Assembly: GCA_947626405.1 (NCBI GenBank)
Contig: CANQSE010000110.1
Span: 1 to 6,615 of the forward strand
Direction of reading: 5' to 3'
Length of the DNA: 6,615 bases
Origin: an uncultured Acetatifactor sp.
Lineage (GTDB): Bacteria > Bacillota > Clostridia > Lachnospirales > Lachnospiraceae
In this document: positions 1 to 6,232 of the stretch, piece after piece
Position numbering within the stretch: the stretch's first letter is position 1
How the letters are laid out: each line of letters begins with the position of its first letter
Position numbers and translations under genes: made by a program
The notes under the pieces: generated by a model
The model's input: only the letters and a program-made list of their open reading frames with translations
What the model was told of the DNA's origin: nothing
The model's database searches: none

Positions 1-627
1 CGACTCAAAAAGGTTAAGCCCGCAGGCACAGAGCACCACCGCGCCTGTCACGGTGAGCCCTATATAGATTTCATACAGAATTTTTGCCGTGTCCTTTACC
101 CTTGGCACCAGCTTGCCGACCGAAGGGCCGGGGCTTTCCGCACGCATGAGGTTTATAGTCGTCCCCCCGCCGATAAGGGGGAGAATTGCCATGATGAACA
201 CAAAAACCCCCATTCCGCCGATCCAGTGGGTAAAGCTGCGCCAGAAAAGGGCGGCGTGGCTAAGGGTCTCGACGTCAGTGAGGATGCTTGCTCCGGTTGT
301 CGTAAAGCCTGACGTCGTCTCAAAAAAAGCGTCAATATAATCAGGGATTTCGCCCGAAAAGAAAAACGGGAGGGCGCCCATCGCGCTCATCACAATCCAG
401 CTTAGCGCCACAGTGACAAATCCCTCACGGGTATAGACATCCCTGTGGAGAGGTTTTTTTATTTTCAGGATAAAACCGAGCGAAAAACAAAGCGCCGCTG
501 TCGCAAGAAACATAAGGCTTACACGCATTTCAGCGTAGATAAGTCCCACCAATACAGGCAGCAGCATAAAACCCGCCTCAAACTCCAGCACCCATCCTAT
601 AATAAACCGTACGATTGCGAAGTTCAT
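1..627 (-). CDS. trkH: TrkH-family potassium uptake channel subunit, N-terminal part (truncated by window edge)
   Basis: This is the membrane, ion-conducting subunit of a Trk/Ktr-type K+ uptake system, which works with the cytoplasmic gating protein encoded just upstream (trkA). The 209 visible codons start at ATG 627 and run off the left edge, so the C-terminal half is missing. Seen directly: hydrophobic helices near residues 7-31, 36-55 and 71-91; a pore-loop filter signature SGFTTTGAS at 106-114; then the family block WRSFTHWIGGMG at 129-140 leading into another membrane helix (141-153). The conserved stretch MRAESPGPSVGKL at 161-173 is also typical of TrkH. The start is fixed by a GGAGG at 635-639, 7 nt from the ATG, which lies over the last codons of trkA; only 2 bp separate the genes, so translational coupling is likely. 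TrkH as opposed to KtrB is preferred because the partner is a full-length, two-domain TrkA. Confidence 0.93.
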   Translation of the reverse strand, partial: MNFAIVRFIIGWVLEFEAGFMLLPVLVGLIYAEMRVSLMFLATAALCFSLGFILKIKKPLHRDVYTREGFVTVALSWIVMSAMGALPFFFSGEIPDYIDAFFETTSGFTTTGASILTDVETLSHAALFWRSFTHWIGGMGVFVFIMAILPLIGGGTTINLMRAESPGPSVGKLVPRVKDTAKILYEIYIGLTVTGAVVLCACGLNLFES

Positions 628-629
628 CT

Positions 630-1988
630 CTAATCCTCCAGAATGTCCTTGATGTCATTTAGCCTTGCATGGGTGGTCACGACGACGACATAGTCCCCCA
701 CCTTAAGTTCATCCTGGCCGCCGGGTATCAGTATCCGGTTTCCCCTCGTTATTGAGCAGAGCAGGAGATCCTTTTTTAAACGCATCTTCACCAAAGGTAT
801 GTCTGTCACGGCGGAAGTCTCCTTTATATAAAATTCCAGAGCCTCCACGCGTCCTTCTTCCAGCTTGTAAAGGTTTTCCACATTGCTGTTGAGAGATTCA
901 TTCATGGAACGCGCGTATTTAATTATGACATCCGCGGTGATAAGCCTTGGGAAAATGGTGCTGTCAAGCTTTATATCGCCTAAAACGCTGTTGAAATTGA
1001 CCCTGTCAATCTTTGTTACCACCTTGGCGTGGGAATACTTCCTTGCCACAAGTGACAGCAGTATATTCTCCTCATCAAGCCCCGTAAGCGCCGCAAAACC
1101 GTCCACCGATTCCAGCCCTTCCTGGAGCAGCAGCTTTTCGTCCGTACCGTCCCCGCAGATCACGGTCGCCTTGGGAAGCAGCTCGTGCAGATGCTCGCAG
1201 CGGGCCATATCCTGGTCCACAATCTTTGTGTCAATTCCCACGTCGAGCAGACGCGCTGCAAGATAGTAAGCCATCGTCCCGCCGCCCACAAGCATTGCCG
1301 TTTTGATTTTTCCGGTGCTTATTCCAATCTTTCGGAAGAAATCACTTGATTTTGAAGGAGTGGAGACAATCGCCACAACATCTCCTTCTCTGAATACAAA
1401 GTCTCCCCTTGGAATAATGACCTCCTCTCCCCGTCGGACGAGACACACCAAAACGTCGCATTTAAGCGTGGTTCTGATATGGACAAGCTCATAATTATTT
1501 AACAGGCAGTCGCCTGTGACGCGAAAGTGCAGAAGCTCTATGCGCCCCTTTGAAAAAGTATCTATCTTGACCGCCGTCGGGAACTGAAAGAGCCGCGCAA
1601 TCTCCGAAGCGGCCGTCATCTCCGGATTTATTATCATGGCAAGTCCCAGTTCCTCCCTTAAGAAGGTCGTCTCCGAGTTGTAAATCGGGTTGCGCACACG
1701 CGCTATCGTCTTACAGTTGCCCGTCTTTCTCGCGATCACACAGCTCAGCAGGTTCTGCTCGTCTGATCCCGTTACCGCAATCAGAAGATCGGCACTCCTG
1801 ATACCTGCCTCCATAAGAGTCTGGTGGCTAACGCCGTTTCCAACGATCCCCATGGCGTCAAGCTCGTCCGTTATGGATTTCACCTTATCCTCCCGCACGT
1901 CGATCACGACAATCCTGTGATTTTCACCGTTTAGCTGCTCCACAAGCGTAGAGCCCACCTTTCCGCATCCTACAATAATAATATTCAT
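630..1988 (-). CDS. trkA: Trk system potassium uptake protein TrkA (tandem RCK gating ring)
   Basis: Peripheral cytoplasmic protein that binds nucleotide and gates the TrkH channel. At 452 residues it matches the usual full-length TrkA (about 450-460) with two RCK_N/RCK_C repeats. The first Rossmann unit opens at the N-terminus with GCGKVGS (residues 7-13) and an acidic residue ending the second strand (D30); it is followed by an RCK_C unit around 140-220. The second Rossmann unit begins at LVGGGTMA (233-240), has D258 at the equivalent acidic position and a CGDGTD turn at 278-283; a second RCK_C unit occupies about 370-450 (for example IPGGQDELKVGDYVVVV). The start ATG is 16 bp after the sigH stop, with a modest AAAGG about 9 nt upstream. 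Its place between sigH and trkH implies cotranscription with both; B. subtilis does not have this arrangement after sigH. Confidence 0.95.
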   Translation of the reverse strand: MNIIIVGCGKVGSTLVEQLNGENHRIVVIDVREDKVKSITDELDAMGIVGNGVSHQTLMEAGIRSADLLIAVTGSDEQNLLSCVIARKTGNCKTIARVRNPIYNSETTFLREELGLAMIINPEMTAASEIARLFQFPTAVKIDTFSKGRIELLHFRVTGDCLLNNYELVHIRTTLKCDVLVCLVRRGEEVIIPRGDFVFREGDVVAIVSTPSKSSDFFRKIGISTGKIKTAMLVGGGTMAYYLAARLLDVGIDTKIVDQDMARCEHLHELLPKATVICGDGTDEKLLLQEGLESVDGFAALTGLDEENILLSLVARKYSHAKVVTKIDRVNFNSVLGDIKLDSTIFPRLITADVIIKYARSMNESLNSNVENLYKLEEGRVEALEFYIKETSAVTDIPLVKMRLKKDLLLCSITRGNRILIPGGQDELKVGDYVVVVTTHARLNDIKDILED

Positions 1989-2004
1989 GCAGTCCAGCCT
2001 TTCT

Positions 2005-2625
2005 TCAAAGCATCCTCTTTATTTTCGCCTTAAGCCTCTGGAGCGCGTTGTCTGTGGCTTTTTCGTCACGTCCCAGCACCCTGGCGATCTCGGAATAACT
2101 CATTCCTGTCATGTAAAGATCCAATACCTGACGCTCAAAATCGCTGAGCTCGCGATCTATCTTTTCTTCAAGATAAGCCACTCGCTCCTTGTCCAGAAAC
2201 AGTTCCTCCGGACTCTGCTCCGCCCTGTCGGCCAGAAGCTCCTTGAGCTCCACCCCATCCTGTCCGTCCTGGGACGCATCGGCGCCGTCCAGGGAAATAT
2301 AAGTGTTTAAGGGCGCATGCTTCTGGCGTTTGGACGCCTGTACCGCCGTATACATCTGCCTGCTGATGCAAAGCTCCGCAAACGTGCGGAAGCTGGCGTC
2401 TCTCCCCGAATCGAAATCACGGACCGCCTTAAACAATCCGATCATTCCCTCCTGGATCAGGTCTTCATTGTCCGCCCCCAGGATAAACATGGATTTAGCC
2501 TTGCTGCGGACCAGATTTTTATACTTGTCACATATATAATCCATTATAGGCTCCTCGCCCCGCCTGAGCCTGTCTATCAGCTCACCGTCCGAACAAAGCC
2601 CGTATTCCTCATATCTCGCTGCCAT
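2005..2625 (-). CDS. sigH: RNA polymerase sporulation sigma factor SigH (Spo0H)
   Basis: Alternative sigma-70-family factor that, in Bacillus and clostridia, directs RNA polymerase to genes for entry into stationary phase and sporulation. The 206-residue protein is close to the usual 210-220. Region 2 spans about 25-97, with the core-binding and -10 recognition segment visible as ADNEDLIQEGMIGLFKA (51-67) followed by SFRTFAELCISRQM (78-91). The stretch RQKHAPLNTYISLD (100-113) is a hallmark of the SigH group. Region 4 lies at about 145-206, with a helix-turn-helix around 174-199 (MSYSEIARVLG) that would contact the -35 element. The linker 114-140 is acidic and rich in Asp and Gln. The ATG is preceded by AAAAAGG 7 nt upstream. 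The position after rlmB matches the Bacillus cluster, but the rae1 gene usual in that gap is missing. Confidence 0.95.
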   Translation of the reverse strand: MAARYEEYGLCSDGELIDRLRRGEEPIMDYICDKYKNLVRSKAKSMFILGADNEDLIQEGMIGLFKAVRDFDSGRDASFRTFAELCISRQMYTAVQASKRQKHAPLNTYISLDGADASQDGQDGVELKELLADRAEQSPEELFLDKERVAYLEEKIDRELSDFERQVLDLYMTGMSYSEIARVLGRDEKATDNALQRLKAKIKRML

Positions 2626-2640
2626 AATTATGCCTTTTTA

Positions 2641-2682
2641 CAGGCTCAGCTTTACGCCGATGCGGCTGTCCGCAGAGCCCTG
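2641..2682 (-). other. Predicted RNA secondary structure in the rlmB-sigH spacer
   Basis: The 66-bp spacer between the rlmB stop and the sigH start can fold. A perfect 5-bp stem (TGCGG/CCGCA, arms 2661-2665 and 2670-2674, 4-nt loop) is enclosed by a second stem pairing 2641-2647 with 2675-2682 (CAGGCTC with GAGCCCTG, one bulged base), leaving 2648-2660 unpaired on one side. On the minus strand the structure ends about 10 nt before the sigH Shine-Dalgarno and is followed by TAAAAAGG, not by a T run, so it is not an intrinsic terminator. It could be an RNA processing or stability element, or chance. No recognisable promoter was found here. Confidence 0.35.
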
Positions 2683-2691
2683 CTTCCCGTT

Positions 2692-3435
2692 TTACAGGTT
2701 TAAGCGCTGGCGCAGTATCTCGTAAGAAAGGACCCCCGCCGCGACCGATGCGTTCAGGGAATCGATGCTGCCCCTCATCGGGATAGCTGCAGTCATATCG
2801 CATTTTTCCCTGACAAGCCTGGAAACACCCTCGCCCTCGCTGCCGATCACAAGGCCGACAGGCCCCTTCAAATCCAGCTCATACATAAGCGTGCCCTCCA
2901 TATGAGCGCACACAAACCAAAGCCCGCGCTTCTTTAAATCCTCGATGGTTCTGGCAAGATTGGTGACCCTGGCAACCGGAGTGTAATTCAGGGCTCCGGC
3001 GGAGGTTTTTGCCACTGTGGCCGTCAGCCCGACCGCATGATTTTTCGGTATAATGACGCCATGCGCTCCCGCCAGATTTGCTGTCCTGATAATCGCCCCC
3101 AGATTGTGTGGATCCTCAATGTTATCCAGAAGGATCACAAACGGCGGCTCCCCCTTTTTTTCGGCTGCCGCCAGGATATCCTCCACCTCCGCGTAACCGT
3201 ACGCCGCGGCCACGGCGATAACACCCTGATGCTTTCCCGTCTCGGACATCTGATCCAGACGTTCCCTTTTCACATATTTTATGATAGTGCCCTGTTTTGC
3301 GGCCTCACGCTTTATGGTGAGCACCGGCCCGTCCTGGCAGCCGTCCAGCACATAAAGCTTATCTATCGTCCTGCCCGCGCGGAACGCTTCTGTCACGGCG
3401 TTTCTTCCCTCTATGGTAAATTCTTCGTATGACAT
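2692..3435 (-). CDS. rlmB: 23S rRNA (guanosine-2251-2'-O)-methyltransferase, SpoU/TrmH family
   Basis: SPOUT-class methyltransferase that uses S-adenosylmethionine to methylate the 2'-OH of a ribose in 23S rRNA; by family and gene order the target is G2251. From ATG 3435 the protein is 247 residues, normal for RlmB. An N-terminal substrate-binding domain (about 3-75, opening EEFTIEGRNAV) precedes the knotted catalytic domain with the three SpoU motifs: NIEDPHNLGAIIRTA (105-119, with the conserved Asn and Arg), VIGSEGEGV (196-204) and IPMRGSIDSLNASVAAG (218-234). A TTG at 3453 would add six residues but overlaps the mrnC stop; ATG 3435 has GGGAG 7 nt upstream and begins where family members begin, so it is chosen. 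It starts 14 bp after mrnC. Other SpoU members methylate tRNA or other rRNA sites, so the exact substrate rests on similarity and context. Confidence 0.92.
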   Translation of the reverse strand: MSYEEFTIEGRNAVTEAFRAGRTIDKLYVLDGCQDGPVLTIKREAAKQGTIIKYVKRERLDQMSETGKHQGVIAVAAAYGYAEVEDILAAAEKKGEPPFVILLDNIEDPHNLGAIIRTANLAGAHGVIIPKNHAVGLTATVAKTSAGALNYTPVARVTNLARTIEDLKKRGLWFVCAHMEGTLMYELDLKGPVGLVIGSEGEGVSRLVREKCDMTAAIPMRGSIDSLNASVAAGVLSYEILRQRLNL

Positions 3436-3449
3436 GTCCCTTCTCCCGT

Positions 3450-3932
3450 TCAAAGCGTTAGTCCTGCAAGACTGATGCCTTCTCTCACAAGCTCAAGCAC
3501 TCTGTCCGTCCTGCCCTCCAGATAGAGATAACCCAAAACCGCCTCAAACCCCGTGGCCTTGAGATAATCCGCCGCATCGGCGTTTTTTGCCATAGTGTGG
3601 GGTCTGGAATTGCGCCCCCTGCGGTACACGGCCTGTTCCGCATCGGTAAGCCTGTCCTCAAGAGACTCCGCTATCCTTGCCTGTGCTTTGGCGTTTACAT
3701 ATGATGTGCTCATATTGTGGAGCCGGCCGGCAGGACGGTTTCCCTTCTCAACCACCGCGGTGCGCACAATAAGCTCATAGACCGCGTCTCCGATATACGC
3801 CAGAGTCAGCGGGGAAAACGTCCGTATGTCCTGTCTGTTTCCCTTAAATTCACTCAGAATCAGTCCGGCGATATCGGCAGGCGGGCAGTCCGCCGTCCGC
3901 CCTGTCCCGCTCATGTTCAGACTTTCGTCCAT
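3450..3932 (-). CDS. mrnC: Mini-ribonuclease III (MrnC)
   Basis: Small double-strand-specific endoribonuclease that, in B. subtilis, matures the ends of 23S rRNA. The 160-residue protein consists of an RNase III catalytic fold with no dsRNA-binding domain, which defines the Mini-III class. The signature YIGDAVYE at 46-53 supplies the predicted catalytic Asp49, and KNADAADYLKATGFEA (116-131) with Glu130 supplies the second metal-binding segment, followed by VLGYLYLEGR (132-141). The start at ATG 3932 lies inside the end of cysS (16-bp overlap) and has GAGGG 6 nt upstream. An in-frame ATG at 3914 has a poorer ribosome binding site and is less likely. The N-terminal 35 residues are variable in this family. 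Adjacent rlmB also acts on 23S rRNA, so the two form a ribosome-maturation pair. Confidence 0.93.
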   Translation of the reverse strand: MDESLNMSGTGRTADCPPADIAGLILSEFKGNRQDIRTFSPLTLAYIGDAVYELIVRTAVVEKGNRPAGRLHNMSTSYVNAKAQARIAESLEDRLTDAEQAVYRRGRNSRPHTMAKNADAADYLKATGFEAVLGYLYLEGRTDRVLELVREGISLAGLTL

Positions 3933-5323
3933 TTCACACCCTCTCGCGTATCTTCCAGAATGATACCCTTATTCTGCAGTATACTGCGGATTTCATCCGC
4001 CCTGGCAAAATTCTTTGCAGCCCTCGCTTCCTGTCTTTCCTTAATCAGCTTTTCAATATCTTCATCGAGGATTTCATCTTCTCTTTCCACGATCAAGCCG
4101 CAGATATCGCAAAGCGTTACAATTTCTTCCTTCAACGCTTTTAAAAAGGCCGCGCTGCTTACGCCTGACGCTTTTGTGTTTGCAAACCTCACAAGTTCAA
4201 AAATCGCCGTTATCGCATCGGCGGTGTTGAAATCGTCGTCCATTGCCGCTTCAAACTCCGCGACAAATTTCTTTGCCTCATCAAGCGCCGCCTTTTCTTC
4301 CTCTGACAGCCCGCCCTGCGCCTTCTCCGCGAGGAAATTCAGGTTCTTCACACAGGTCACTATTCTGTCGTAGCCGTTTGCAGCCGATTCCATCAGAGAC
4401 GCGCTGAAGTTGAGCGGACTTCTGTAATGCGCAGACAGCATGAAGAATCTGAGCACCTGTAAATCGTATTTTTCACTGATTTCCCTCACCGTAAAGAAAT
4501 TTCCCGCCGATTTGGACATCTTTTTATTGTCTATGTTCAAAAAGGCATTGTGCATCCAATACCTGGCAAAAGTTTTTCCGTTCGCAGCTTCCGACTGCGC
4601 TATCTCATTTTCATGATGCGGGAAAATCAGATCCTCGCCGCCCGCGTGAATGTCAATTTCATCTCCGAGATAACGCTTGCTCATAACAGAACATTCAATA
4701 TGCCATCCGGGACGCCCTTCGCACCACGGGGATTCCCAGTAGGGCTCCCCTTCCTTTTTGGGTTTCCAGAGGACGAAATCAAGCGGATCCTCCTTCTGAT
4801 CCTCTCCGGAAATAAGCAGACTGCGCATGCCGCCCTGAAGATCATCCAGATTTTTATGCGAAAGCTTTCCGTATTCCTTAAAGCTTCTTGTCCTGAAATA
4901 AACCGTACCGTCCTTCGCCACATATGCATGGCCTTTTTCGATAAGCGTGGAAATCATCTCCAGCATGCCGTCGATCTCATTAGTTGCCCTGGGATGGACC
5001 GTGGCTTCCTTTACATTCATTCCCTTCATATCTTTTTTACATTCCCCGATATAACGCTCGGAAATAACCTCAGGCTCCACGCCCTCCTCATTGGCTTTCT
5101 TAATAATCTTATCGTCCACGTCCGTAAAATTTGAGACATAGTTGACGTCATAACCCTTATATTCCATATAACGCCTTACCGTATCAAAAACGATCATCGG
5201 CCTTGCATTTCCGATATGAATAAAGTTATAAACCGTCGGGCCGCAGACATACATACCGACCTTTCCCGGAACAAGCGGTACAAATTCCTCTTTTCTTCCT
5301 GTTAAAGTGTTATAAATCTTCAT
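3917..5323 (-). CDS. cysS: Cysteinyl-tRNA synthetase (cysteine--tRNA ligase)
   Basis: Class I aminoacyl-tRNA synthetase that joins cysteine to tRNA-Cys using ATP. At 468 residues it is full length. The Rossmann catalytic core shows CGPTVYN (27-33) with zinc ligand Cys27, the HIGH-type signature as HIGN (36-39), GWHIECS (206-212) with Cys211, and FPHHENE (234-240) with His236 and Glu240. These four residues match the zinc site that selects cysteine in the E. coli enzyme. The KMSKS loop is at 268-272. A helical DALR-type anticodon-binding region follows from about 300, and the C-terminal end GVKWTKV (462-468) is typical of the family. The ATG overlaps the end of cysE by 14 bp, so translation is probably coupled. 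No frame disruption is visible. Confidence 0.97.
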   Translation of the reverse strand: MKIYNTLTGRKEEFVPLVPGKVGMYVCGPTVYNFIHIGNARPMIVFDTVRRYMEYKGYDVNYVSNFTDVDDKIIKKANEEGVEPEVISERYIGECKKDMKGMNVKEATVHPRATNEIDGMLEMISTLIEKGHAYVAKDGTVYFRTRSFKEYGKLSHKNLDDLQGGMRSLLISGEDQKEDPLDFVLWKPKKEGEPYWESPWCEGRPGWHIECSVMSKRYLGDEIDIHAGGEDLIFPHHENEIAQSEAANGKTFARYWMHNAFLNIDNKKMSKSAGNFFTVREISEKYDLQVLRFFMLSAHYRSPLNFSASLMESAANGYDRIVTCVKNLNFLAEKAQGGLSEEEKAALDEAKKFVAEFEAAMDDDFNTADAITAIFELVRFANTKASGVSSAAFLKALKEEIVTLCDICGLIVEREDEILDEDIEKLIKERQEARAAKNFARADEIRSILQNKGIILEDTREGVKWTKV

Positions 5324-6041
5324 TGCTTATCTCGCCTTCCTTTTGCATTTGCCGTCTCTGCCGGCCGGCTTCTTCCAGTTCATTTTTGATCCTGCTTATC
5401 TCCAGAGCCATATCGGACAGCCTGCCTGACAGTTCTTCGTTTTCCCTGCGAAGCGCCGCCAAATCCTCCCTCACAGGATCAGGCAGATGAACATGATCCA
5501 TTTCCTCCTGCGGCAGCGACACATTCCCCCGCTTTACCACACGCCCCGGCACGCCGACCACCGTGGAGCCCGGCGGCACCTCGCTCAGCACCACGCTTCC
5601 CGCCCCGATCTTTGAATTTTCACCGATGGTAAATGAGCCCAGCACCTTTGCTCCCGCGCTTATCATAACATTGTCGCCGACCGTCGGGTGACGCTTTCCG
5701 TGCTCCTTGCCCGTACCGCCCAGTGTAACGCCCTGATACAGAGTAACGTTGTCACCGACTATGGCCGTCTCACCTATTATCACTCCGTTTCCGTGGTCAA
5801 TGAAAAGTCCCTTACCTATCCTCGCTCCCGGATGGATCTCAATGCCGGTCTTTCGCACCGCCCGCTGTGAAACCCACCTTGCCCAGAAATAATGCCCTCT
5901 TACGTACAGCCAATGCGCCACACGATAGTGCAGCATGGCCTTAAAGCTCGGGTACAGAAATACCTCCATGGAGGAATGAATTGCAGGATCCCTTTCACGT
6001 ATTATTTTAATTTCTTCACGAACACTCTTTATAAGTCCCAT
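5310..6041 (-). CDS. cysE: Serine O-acetyltransferase
   Basis: Transfers acetyl from acetyl-CoA to L-serine, giving O-acetylserine for cysteine synthesis. A helical N-terminal domain (about 1-62) precedes a left-handed beta-helix of hexapeptide repeats (about 67-168). The active-site block IDHGNGVIIGET (81-92) places His83 at the position of the E. coli catalytic histidine; GGTGKEHGKRHP (108-119) and IGAGSVVL (145-152) are family landmarks. The acidic partner, Asp in E. coli, would be Glu68 in IEIHPG, as is usual in Gram-positive CysE. After LPDPV (186-190) the tail to 243 is charged and heptad-like, a probable coiled coil; B. subtilis CysE has a similar but shorter tail (about 217 residues in all). 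The ATG has GAGG 4 nt upstream. It is the first gene after the promoter at 6201-6229. Confidence 0.95.
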   Translation of the reverse strand: MGLIKSVREEIKIIRERDPAIHSSMEVFLYPSFKAMLHYRVAHWLYVRGHYFWARWVSQRAVRKTGIEIHPGARIGKGLFIDHGNGVIIGETAIVGDNVTLYQGVTLGGTGKEHGKRHPTVGDNVMISAGAKVLGSFTIGENSKIGAGSVVLSEVPPGSTVVGVPGRVVKRGNVSLPQEEMDHVHLPDPVREDLAALRRENEELSGRLSDMALEISRIKNELEEAGRQRRQMQKEGEISNEDL

Positions 6042-6059
6042 TTTTCCTCAAATTATTTC

Positions 6060-6093
6060 CCCTGAAAGCCGATTGGCGCAAGCCCTGAAAGCC
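6060..6093 (-). repeat. 11-bp direct repeat in the cysE leader
   Basis: Two identical copies, reading GGCTTTCAGGG on the minus strand, lie at 6083-6093 and 6060-6070, 23 bp apart start to start. They sit between the leader hairpin and the cysE ribosome binding site. The segment between them contains a small GGC-TTGC-GCC hairpin. Paired copies of this kind could bind a regulator or allow alternative RNA pairing, but could also be a chance tandem duplication. The observation of identity is firm; any role is unknown. Confidence 0.4.
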
Positions 6094-6108
6094 ATGCGGC
6101 AGAATACG

Positions 6109-6158
6109 AAAAGCCGCGGTAAACACCGTCCTGTAAAAAGACGGTCTCCCGCGGTTTT
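6109..6158 (-). terminator. Terminator-like hairpin in the cysE leader (possible attenuator)
   Basis: On the minus strand CCGCGG (6154-6149) pairs with CCGCGG (6119-6114), and ACCGTC (6145-6140 on the minus strand reading) pairs with GACGGT (6130-6125). The inner loop is 9 nt, and the two stem parts are separated by a 3 by 5 nt internal loop. It is followed by C and four Ts (6112-6109). AAAA precedes it, so it is roughly symmetric and might stop transcription from either side. It may end the ispD message, but because the cysE promoter lies upstream of it the operon transcript must also cross it, which makes attenuation or antitermination plausible. The T run is short, so termination may be weak. 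Confidence 0.6.
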
Positions 6159-6200
6159 ACTCTGCTTAAAGGCCTGCGGCGTCCGCTTCATCTACTAAAC

Positions 6201-6229
6201 AGAATATGCAATAACGTGGAATTTGTCAA
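6201..6229 (-). promoter_or_regulatory. Sigma-A-type promoter for the cysE-cysS-mrnC-rlmB-sigH-trkAH run
   Basis: On the minus strand an exact TTGACA (6229-6224) is separated by 17 bp from TATTCT (6206-6201), one or two changes from the ideal -10. It starts 3 bp after the ispD stop and points at cysE. Transcription would start near 6193-6195, giving a leader of about 150 nt. No other strong promoter was seen downstream before sigH, so this may serve the whole run, although internal promoters cannot be excluded by eye. Confidence 0.8.
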
Positions 6230-6232
6230 CTG

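Noticed and set aside
89..340. Plus-strand 83-codon frame at the left edge
   Set aside because: It is the complement of trkH, whose pore signature and membrane helices read cleanly on the minus strand.
2641..2682. Intrinsic terminator after rlmB
   Set aside because: The hairpin is not followed by a T run on either strand in a suitable position, and sigH follows with its own ribosome binding site.
883..2703. Plus-strand frames opposite trkA and sigH (for example 883-1266 and 2317-2703)
   Set aside because: Antisense to clear coding regions, no ribosome binding sites of note, and Ser-rich composition expected from the complement of the real genes.
3912..3914. Alternative mrnC start at ATG 3914, just after the cysS stop
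   Set aside because: It lacks a good Shine-Dalgarno, whereas ATG 3932 has GAGGG at 6-nt spacing; overlap with cysS mirrors the cysE-cysS junction.
3717..5134. Long plus-strand open frames (218 and 194 codons) opposite cysS
   Set aside because: They lie antisense to a fully conserved cysteinyl-tRNA synthetase, show no family resemblance and have low-complexity Ser/Ala or random composition typical of shadow frames.
6042..6232. A complete functional T-box riboswitch
   Set aside because: There is no UGGN bulge, no recognisable Stem I or AG bulge, and too little leader between the promoter and the motif; reported only as a T-box-like remnant.
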